Made by a program: the position numbers and the translations under genes
Assembly (NCBI GenBank): GCA_041481485.1
Contig: JBGPBY010000267.1
Location: forward strand, 1-9,718
Source: JBGPBY01 sp041481485
GTDB taxonomy: Bacteria > Acidobacteriota > Terriglobia > 20CM-2-55-15
Length of the DNA: 9,718 nucleotides
Reading direction: 5' to 3'
Shown: positions 7,766 to 9,718 of the stretch, in pieces
Numbering within the stretch: the stretch's first letter is position 1
Layout: each line of letters starts with the position of its first letter
The notes under the pieces: generated by a model
The model's input: the letters and a program-made list of their open reading frames with translations, nothing else
Databases searched by the model: none
Told to the model about the DNA's origin: nothing

Positions 7766-7792
7766 ATAGCCCCGGGTGTAAGCCCGGGGTAT
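7766..7792. repeat. GC-rich palindromic hairpin in the recQ/tRNA gap
   Basis: CCCCGGG (7770-7776) pairs with CCCGGGG (7783-7789) around the loop TGTAAG. ATA/TAT extends the stem beyond one bulged G. It lies in the 195-base gap between recQ and tRNA-Phe. No T-run follows on either strand, so it looks like a dispersed palindromic repeat rather than an intrinsic terminator. Apart from this and a possible tRNA promoter, I see nothing else in the gap. Confidence 0.55.
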
Positions 7793-7836
7793 ATCTCAGA
7801 GCGACACTCACTCCCGCTTCCATGGAAATTCGAGGC

Positions 7837-7871
7837 TTTACGTATCCGATACCATTCGCTATCTTTATAAG
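7837..7871 (+). promoter_or_regulatory. Weak candidate promoter of tRNA-Phe
   Basis: TTTACG (7837-7842) and TATCTT (7860-7865) are 17 bases apart, and a closer match to a -10 box, TATAAG, lies at 7866-7871. Either would start transcription a few bases before the tRNA at 7882. The matches are modest and were chosen because of their position. Confidence 0.3.
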
Positions 7872-7881
7872 GTTTGCCTGA

Positions 7882-7954
7882 GCCGAGGTAGCTCAGTCGG
7901 TAGAGCGCAGCCCTGAAAAGGCTGGCGTCGGCGGTTCAATTCCGTCCCTCGGCA
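7882..7954 (+). tRNA. tRNA-Phe (GAA)
   Basis: A complete 73-base cloverleaf. The acceptor stem is GCCGAGG/CCTCGGC (7882-7888 with 7947-7953) with discriminator A7954. The D stem is GCTC/GAGC (7891-7894, 7903-7906) with loop AGTCGGTA. The anticodon stem is CAGCC/GGCTG (7908-7912, 7920-7924) with loop CTGAAAA, giving anticodon GAA at 7915-7917. The variable loop is GCGTC. The T stem GGCGG/CCGTC includes one G-U pair around the loop TTCAATT. The 3' CCA is not encoded. The gene appears intact although its 3' side borders integrase debris, as expected when an element inserts into the tRNA 3' end and restores it. Confidence 0.96.
7935..7954 (+). other. Presumed att core (tRNA-Phe 3' end)
   Basis: P4-type integrases usually recombine in the T-loop and 3' acceptor part of a tRNA gene, and the integrase start is only about 170 bases downstream here. 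The attachment core is therefore expected in the last 20 or so bases of this tRNA. I found no second copy of this sequence further right in the window, so the far end is either outside it or lost. The assignment is by position only. Confidence 0.4.
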
Positions 7955-8052
7955 TTCCAATCTCATCCAGAGACGTCCGATAAAGTCCAGTTTTCTTTTA
8001 TTTTCATAAACTTAAACGAATCTTTCAGTCCAACCCAATCCATCCGCGTAAA

Positions 8053-8120
8053 TTGACATCTGGGGGTGCATGGGGGTACAAGTGGGGGTATCTCACTTTT
8101 CAAAGGAGATTTGTACCCCC
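8053..8120 (+). promoter_or_regulatory. Integrase promoter overlapped by GGGGGTA repeats
   Basis: TTGACA (8053-8058) followed 18 bases later by TACAAG (8077-8082) is a plausible promoter. Three direct copies of a GGGGGT-purine/pyrimidine motif occur in quick succession at about 8062, 8072 and 8084, each preceded by T. An exact inverted copy of the middle one (GGGGGTACAA, 8072-8081) is found as TTGTACCCCC at 8111-8120, just before the integrase ATG. Such repeats could be integrase arm-type binding sites that also autoregulate the promoter. The repeats are directly visible; their role is inference. Confidence 0.5.
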
Positions 8121-8122
8121 AA

Positions 8123-8335
8123 ATGCCGCTATCCGATACTGCTGTAAAGAACTCGAAGCCAAAAAAGAAGAAGTTCAAGATCGCAGACGAGCGCGGCCTT
8201 TATCTACTTGTCCAGGTGAATGGATCGAAGTACTGGCGATTCAAATATCGTTTCGACGGGAAAGAAAAGCTGCTCGCTCTGGGCGTCTACCCTGACGTCA
8301 CGCGTAGTACGCGCGTTGTCCCACGCCACAGCTGA
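8123..8335 (+). pseudogene. Truncated P4-type tyrosine integrase (N-terminal arm-binding domain only)
   Basis: Starting at ATG 8123, the first 60 residues read as the N-terminal domain of a tRNA-targeting P4-like integrase (DUF4102 type). The openings MPLSDTAVKNSKPK, FKIADERGLYLLV, GSKYWRFKYRF and GKEKLLALGVYPDVT are all family hallmarks. AGGAG (8104-8108) lies 14 bases upstream, rather far for a ribosome-binding site. After Thr60 (8300-8302) similarity stops abruptly. Ten unrelated residues follow before a stop, because the DNA there is the antisense of a rhodanese gene. The core-binding and catalytic domains, including the RHRY tyrosine, are absent, so it cannot recombine DNA. It lies just downstream of tRNA-Phe and in the same direction, the usual position for such an integrase. 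Confidence 0.88.
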
Positions 8336-8600
8336 TCCAGATTTCCCGATCTCGCGGAAGTTTCTCCAGCCGTTCGCGAAGTTGTCCAAGGGGAATGTTG
8401 ATAGAGCCTTCGATCGCTCCGCCGTCGAACTCTCTAGAATCCCGCACATCAAGAACAAGAGCGCGGCTGCGGCCGAGATCGGTCGAATGCGCCAGTTCGA
8501 CATCACCGCGAACGGCATTCGCTGCAACCATCCCGCAGATATTCACCGGATCTTTGGCTGCGCCGTATTGTGGTGCATAACATAGTTCAGCTTCTTCCCT
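8298..8600 (-). pseudogene. Fragment of CoA-disulfide reductase/rhodanese fusion gene
   Basis: On the minus strand, recognisable coding begins near 8600 with AELCYAPQYGAAKDPVN, the hallmark of the dimerisation domain of CoA-disulfide-reductase-type FAD/NADH oxidoreductases. It continues through a short linker into a rhodanese domain (ALVLDVRDSREFDGGAIEG, then NIPLGQLRERL). The rhodanese loop is CGVGQR with the active cysteine present. It ends at RAYYA followed by a stop made by the junction with the integrase fragment at about 8298-8302. The whole FAD/NAD part and the last rhodanese helices are missing. The open frame extends upstream to 8678, but those first residues do not look like this family. 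It is a both-ends-truncated relic, with no reason to expect function. Confidence 0.82.
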
Positions 8601-8650
8601 CGCTTCTTGATCAAAGCATAATTCCAACCGAAACTGGACAAAGTATCCAA

Positions 8651-8676
8651 GCAGGATGGAAACGAACCATCCTTGC
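8651..8676. repeat. Small inverted repeat upstream of the reductase fragment
   Basis: AGGATGG (8653-8659) pairs with CCATCCT (8667-8673) around a 7-base loop, and GC/GC extends it past one bulged T. No T-run follows on either strand. It sits next to the point where similarity to the reductase fragment ends, so it could be a recombination-prone palindrome or simply a transcript hairpin. Confidence 0.4.
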
Positions 8677-8679
8677 ATA

Positions 8680-8958
8680 AGGAAGGTAATTCGTGACTCC
8701 TGATGTTTTTTCTTTTGGAGCTCGCCGGGACGATTTGGAAGTGTCCATGGGTGGACTGGGGCAAAGTTGGAAGTCGCCCTTGACTTACCTCGAAAGGCTA
8801 CTTCGACGGAATGTCCGGAGAGTATACAAACACAGAGCCAGATGTGTCAGATCGGCACGTGCAAATGTACATCCGGCGTTTATACCGATCATAACTACAA
8901 AATATTCCGCTGGTTGCGACACGGAGTCTCTGGTGCTTCGCGTGCGAGTAAGTCGAGC
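8680..8958. other. Gene-poor decayed stretch
   Basis: I recognise no gene, RNA or clear regulatory site here. Short open frames exist on both strands (for example 8693-8980 plus), but their translations change character along their length and resemble nothing I know. A TTGACT at 8780-8785 has no matching -10 box at normal spacing. Together with the flanking fragments this is best read as mutated island DNA, possibly including the lost N-terminal part of the SHOCT protein. Confidence 0.45.
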
Positions 8959-9050
8959 AGATCGCCGCTCGATGTTTTGAAAACGCGGTACCCAAAGGCG
9001 AAATCACGAAAGAACAATCTGACGCGATTAAGCGCGATTTGGGAGGATAG
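8959..9050 (+). pseudogene. Frameshifted C-terminal SHOCT domain
   Basis: Read across a one-base frame change near 8991-8994, this stretch encodes a typical SHOCT (short C-terminal) domain: PLDVLKTRY in one frame, then KGEITKEQSDAIKRDL and GG-stop in the next. Undamaged SHOCT domains read roughly DxLKERYAxGEITxEE-YxxMKRDL, so a single lost base before AAAGGC would explain it. The stop TAG is at 9048-9050. SHOCT domains form the tails of many small membrane or metal-island proteins, and copper clusters often contain one. The N-terminal part of this protein is not recognisable upstream, so it is a relic. Its last codons overlap the GGGAGGA (9041-9047) that probably serves as ribosome-binding site for the multicopper oxidase. 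Confidence 0.7.
9041..9047 (+). promoter_or_regulatory. Ribosome-binding site of the multicopper oxidase gene
   Basis: GGGAGGA is a strong Shine-Dalgarno match, ending 12 bases before the ATG at 9060. The spacing is somewhat long, but no other in-frame start fits better, and the ATG begins a clean Tat signal. Confidence 0.5.
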
Positions 9051-9059
9051 AAAACAAAG

Positions 9060-9718
9060 ATGCGAATCTTAAAGCGCAGAGAATTCCTCAAATTGTGCAG
9101 CGTAGGCGCGGGCTCCTCGGCAATAGCAGGTTTGACAGGCTGTGGAATTGCAGAACCTCCGTCGGAAAGTACTCAATCGTCCCCCCATAGCAAATTCATT
9201 CCTGACACTGAACTTCAATTGACGGCAACAGAAACGCTCGCGAGCATCCTGCCAGGTCAACCGACACCCGTTTGGAAATACGATGGTGTTGTCTTGAAGG
9301 GCTCCCCCGCCACCCTGGAAACAATTCCAAACTCATATCTCGGTCCGATCATTCGCGTCACGCGCCGACAGAAGATTCGGATTCATCTGAATAATCGGCT
9401 GCGCGAACCGACGATCATTCACTGGCACGGCCTTCACGTTCCACCGGAGATGGACGGGCATCCACGTGATGCGGTCCTGCCCGGAAAATCGTACGTCTAT
9501 GATTTGGAAATTAACAATCGTGCGGGCACATATTGGTATCATCCGCACCCGCATCAACGGACAGGCTTCCAGGCATACGCGGGACTGGCAGGCTTGCTTC
9601 TTGTTTCCGACGACGAAGAAATGGCAGCGAATTTGCCGACCGGTGAATTCGATATGCCGCTGGTCATACAGGATCGCGCGTTCAACGAAGTGCATCAGCT
9701 TGTCTATGTAACGAATCC
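9060..9718 (+). CDS. Multicopper oxidase, Tat-exported lipoprotein (partial, 5' part)
   Basis: The frame is open from ATG 9060 to the window edge, giving 219 codons and no stop. The N-terminus MRILKRREFLKL carries a twin-arginine motif. A hydrophobic segment and lipobox LTGC (25-28) follow, so the mature protein is probably folded in the cytoplasm, exported by Tat and lipid-anchored at C28. The first cupredoxin domain shows the copper-binding motifs HWHG (H121, H123) and YWYHPHPHQ (158-166, H161 and H163), which contribute to the type 2/type 3 trinuclear centre. GLAGLLLV after it is also typical. The type 1 copper domain with its HCH motif should lie beyond the window. Enzymes of this class oxidise Cu(I), phenols or metals using oxygen, and are common in copper-tolerance clusters (CueO/CopA-like). 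The preceding SHOCT fragment fits such a cluster. The precise substrate is not readable. Confidence 0.93.
   Translation, partial: MRILKRREFLKLCSVGAGSSAIAGLTGCGIAEPPSESTQSSPHSKFIPDTELQLTATETLASILPGQPTPVWKYDGVVLKGSPATLETIPNSYLGPIIRVTRRQKIRIHLNNRLREPTIIHWHGLHVPPEMDGHPRDAVLPGKSYVYDLEINNRAGTYWYHPHPHQRTGFQAYAGLAGLLLVSDDEEMAANLPTGEFDMPLVIQDRAFNEVHQLVYVTN

Larger units (their letters stand above)
7955..9059 (+). mobile_element. Decayed tRNA-Phe-associated island remnant
   Basis: Between the tRNA-Phe 3' end and the multicopper oxidase start I see only gene fragments: an integrase head, an inverted reductase/rhodanese tail and a frameshifted SHOCT domain, plus unassigned sequence. Their order and the direct head-to-tail fusion suggest an integrative element that lost most of its content by deletion. 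The right boundary is unknown; the multicopper oxidase gene may be cargo and still part of it. Confidence 0.5.

Noticed and set aside
8061..8120. CRISPR-like array from the GGGGGTA repeats
   Set aside because: The repeats are only about 7-10 bases and 10-12 bases apart, with no uniform spacers and no cas genes.
8220..8585. 121-codon open frame on the plus strand
   Set aside because: It overlaps the integrase fragment out of frame and is antisense to the rhodanese/reductase fragment, which has clear family motifs.
7955..9718. Second copy of the tRNA-Phe 3' end as the far attachment site
   Set aside because: I looked for the terminal 13-20 bases of the tRNA on the right side by eye and found no copy within the window.

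Overview
The window looks like the chromosome of a GC-moderate, Gram-negative soil-type bacterium. An Acidobacteriota (Solibacter/Bryobacter-like) host is my best guess. It rests on the style of the exported GH51 arabinofuranosidase, the long imperfect palindromic repeats between genes and the copper/island gene content. No rRNA or marker gene is present to prove it.

Left and centre (about 150-5750, all on the minus strand): a compact pentose-salvage operon. Transcribed right to left it holds an exported GH51 alpha-L-arabinofuranosidase, a GalT-family nucleotidyltransferase, an inositol-monophosphatase-superfamily phosphatase and a GHMP sugar-1-kinase. The last three are joined by 4-base stop/start overlaps (ATGA, then GTGA), so they are probably translationally coupled. 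The kinase has the sugar-binding signature of plant L-arabinokinase (ARA1) rather than that of galactokinase. The inferred route is arabinan or arabinoside to L-arabinose, to L-arabinose-1-phosphate, to UDP-L-arabinose, with a phosphatase that may act on one of the sugar phosphates. Two palindromic repeat elements punctuate the operon: one between GH51 and galT (3614-3697) and one at the 3' end of the kinase gene (13-160).

Middle (5797-7686, minus strand): a complete RecQ helicase, 44 bases upstream of the GH51 gene on the same strand.

Right (7880-9718): a tRNA-Phe(GAA) gene followed by debris of an integrated element. The debris comprises a P4-type tyrosine integrase cut off after about 60 residues, with GGGGGTA repeats in front of it. 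The integrase is fused directly to an inverted fragment of a CoA-disulfide reductase/rhodanese gene. Next come about 380 bases of decayed sequence ending in a frameshifted SHOCT domain. The window closes with the 5' part of an intact-looking Tat-exported multicopper oxidase lipoprotein (plus strand, from 9060, running off the edge). This resembles a tRNA-associated metal-resistance island that has mostly decayed, leaving the copper oxidase.
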